Assembly: GCA_025964055.1 (NCBI GenBank)
Contig: JAOPZP010000263.1
Coordinates: 1-6,942 of the forward strand
Source: Conexibacter sp.
GTDB lineage: Bacteria > Actinomycetota > Thermoleophilia > Solirubrobacterales > Solirubrobacteraceae
Direction: 5' to 3'
DNA length: 6,942 bases
Positions within the stretch are counted from its first letter, which is position 1, and every line of letters begins with the position of its first letter. Position numbers and translations under genes: made by a program. The notes below the pieces were generated by a model that was not told the DNA's origin, did not search any database, and saw nothing but the letters and a program-made list of their open reading frames with translations. This document shows positions 5,779-6,942 of the stretch, in pieces.

Positions 5779-6942
5779 ATGCACATCGCGCTGCGCCATC
5801 CACGCTTCGCCCGCCTGCTGACCGCCCTGGCCATCTCCCAGGCCGGCGACTGGCTGTACAACCTCGCGCTGCTCGCCTATGTGGATCACGCGACCCACTC
5901 GACGACGTGGCTGGGACTCACCACGGCGGCGCGCGTCGCGCCGATCGTCGTCGCGGGCCCGCTGGGCGGCGTCCTGGCCGATCGCTTCGACCGTCGCACC
6001 CTGATGATCGTGACCGACCTCGCCCGCGCCGCGCTGATGGGACTGCTCGCGCTCGTGGCCGTCGCCGATCTGCCCGTCCTCCTGGCGCCGGTCCTCGCGG
6101 CGCTCGCGACGCTCGCCTCCGTCCCGCACGCCCCGTGCGTCGCGGTGAGCACGCCGCAGATGGTCGACGCCGGCGACCTGGCGGCTGCCAACGCCGCGCG
6201 CGCCGCGATCGGACCCACGTGCATCGTCGCCGGTCCGGCCCTGGGCGCGATCCTCCTGCTCCTCGGCCCGCCGAGCCTGGCGTTCGCACTCAACGGGCTG
6301 ACGTTCGCCGCCTCGGCGCTGCTGGTCGCGTCGATCCCCGCGGGGGCCGCGTTCCGGCCCGCGCCCCGGGACGACGACGCCGCCGCCTCCGCCCGCCTCG
6401 ACGTCCTGGCCGACCTGCGCGCCGGCGCCCGGGCGCTGCTGGCGCGCTCGGCCGCCTGCCGCCTCGTCGGCGCTGACATCGCCTGCAGCGTCGCCTACGG
6501 CGCGCAGACCGTGCTGCTGCTGCTCGTCGCGCGGCGACTGGGCCTCGGCGCCGACGGCTACGGCTACCTGCTCGGCGCCATGGGGCTGGGTGGCGTGGTC
6601 GGCGCCGCGATCGCCGGGCGGCTGAGCAGCGAGGACCGGCAGCCCGCCGCGCTCGTCGCCGCGCTGCTCTGCGTCGCCGTGCCGCTCCCCCTCCTCGGCG
6701 TCGCGCACACGCTGGTGCCGGCGCTCGGGCTCTGCTTCGTCGGCGGCGTCGGGGCGATCACCGTCGAAGTGCTCGTCGAGACCGGCCTGCAGCGCTCGCT
6801 GCCCGCCGACGTGCTCGGCCGCGCCTACGGCTTCGCGCTACCCGCGGCGCTGAGCGGGATCGTCGCCGGGTCGCTGATCGCTCCGGCGCTCGTCGCGCTC
6901 GCCGGCCTCGGCGGCGCGCTGGCGCTGCTGGGCGTCGCCGTC
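5779..6942 (+). CDS. Major facilitator superfamily exporter (EntS/MFS_3-like), C-terminus cut by window edge
   Basis: From the ATG at 5779, 388 codons stay open to the right edge. Most of a typical 400-440 residue carrier is present. The N-terminus is short and basic (MHIALRHPRFARLL). TM1 includes SQAGDWLYNLALLAY (20-34). MFS motif A is complete at 60-73 (GPLGGVLADRFDRR), followed by DLARA (80-84), a pattern usual in this exporter group. The central cytoplasmic loop lies about 195-220 (PAPRDDDAAASARLD). The second half begins near 229 with LVGADIACS, followed by GYGYLLGAMGLGGVVGAAIAGR (260-281), also typical. The role is secondary export of a drug, siderophore or metabolite across the cytoplasmic membrane; the substrate is unknown. 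No start lies upstream in frame before a TAG at 5704, so the ATG is the first possible; no clear Shine-Dalgarno precedes it. It is transcribed divergently from the small peptide/collagen-like unit. Confidence 0.9.
   Translation, partial: MHIALRHPRFARLLTALAISQAGDWLYNLALLAYVDHATHSTTWLGLTTAARVAPIVVAGPLGGVLADRFDRRTLMIVTDLARAALMGLLALVAVADLPVLLAPVLAALATLASVPHAPCVAVSTPQMVDAGDLAAANAARAAIGPTCIVAGPALGAILLLLGPPSLAFALNGLTFAASALLVASIPAGAAFRPAPRDDDAAASARLDVLADLRAGARALLARSAACRLVGADIACSVAYGAQTVLLLLVARRLGLGADGYGYLLGAMGLGGVVGAAIAGRLSSEDRQPAALVAALLCVAVPLPLLGVAHTLVPALGLCFVGGVGAITVEVLVETGLQRSLPADVLGRAYGFALPAALSGIVAGSLIAPALVALAGLGGALALLGVAV

Noticed and set aside
5373..5861. Upstream extension of the secreted-protein frame on the minus strand to 5861
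   Set aside because: The extension is open only because of high GC. It would place the signal peptide internally, overlaps the MFS start, and in the repeat region reads worse than the small peptide frame.
5764..6708. Minus-strand open frame of 314 codons opposite the MFS gene, and a plus-strand shifted frame at 5907-6476
   Set aside because: Both are biased, domain-free translations over a clear MFS transporter with motif A.

Overview
This is a very GC-rich window with almost exclusively G or C in third codon positions. It has the gene style of a high-GC actinobacterium. The mix of an MmpL-type exporter, a secreted collagen/IPT protein, a peptidoglycan-binding protein and many GTG or weak-SD starts would suit Thermoleophilia/Solirubrobacterales, but that placement is an impression; no rRNA or other marker gene is present. 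No tRNA, rRNA, CRISPR array, insertion sequence or phage gene was seen.

Layout. (1) Positions 1-455, minus strand: the N-terminal part of a secreted protein with two peptidoglycan-binding repeats, running off the left edge. (2) Positions 602-4165, plus strand: a six-helix voltage-gated-type K+ channel, an MMPL/RND-family exporter of 750 residues, and a small four-helix membrane protein. The last is preceded by a 22-codon leader-like ORF with the best Shine-Dalgarno sequence of the window and a perfect GC hairpin. (3) A hairpin at 4223-4257 separates this block from a convergent minus-strand pair. (4) Positions 4281-5572, minus strand: a previously unlisted 57-residue peptide gene (5399-5572) whose stop overlaps an ATG of the downstream frame, followed by a secreted protein with an IPT/TIG-like domain, a collagen-like Gly-X-Y stretch and a Cys-bounded C-terminal domain. 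(5) Positions 5573-5778: a divergent control region with nested inverted repeats. (6) Positions 5779-6942, plus strand: an MFS exporter, open at the right edge.

Together the genes describe a cell-envelope neighbourhood: wall binding, ion conductance, lipid or drug export and a secreted surface fibre. There is no clear single pathway.

The most unusual item is the small peptide gene. It holds two copies of the decamer PERYFAPQAR at a 13-residue period. The copies differ at DNA level only by two synonymous changes, third-position GC is near total over its first 43 codons, and its stop codon overlaps an ATG of the collagen-like gene. I do not recognise the peptide. Second are the nested TAGGAC/GTCCTA dyads between this unit and the divergent MFS gene, which look like a shared operator or back-to-back promoters.
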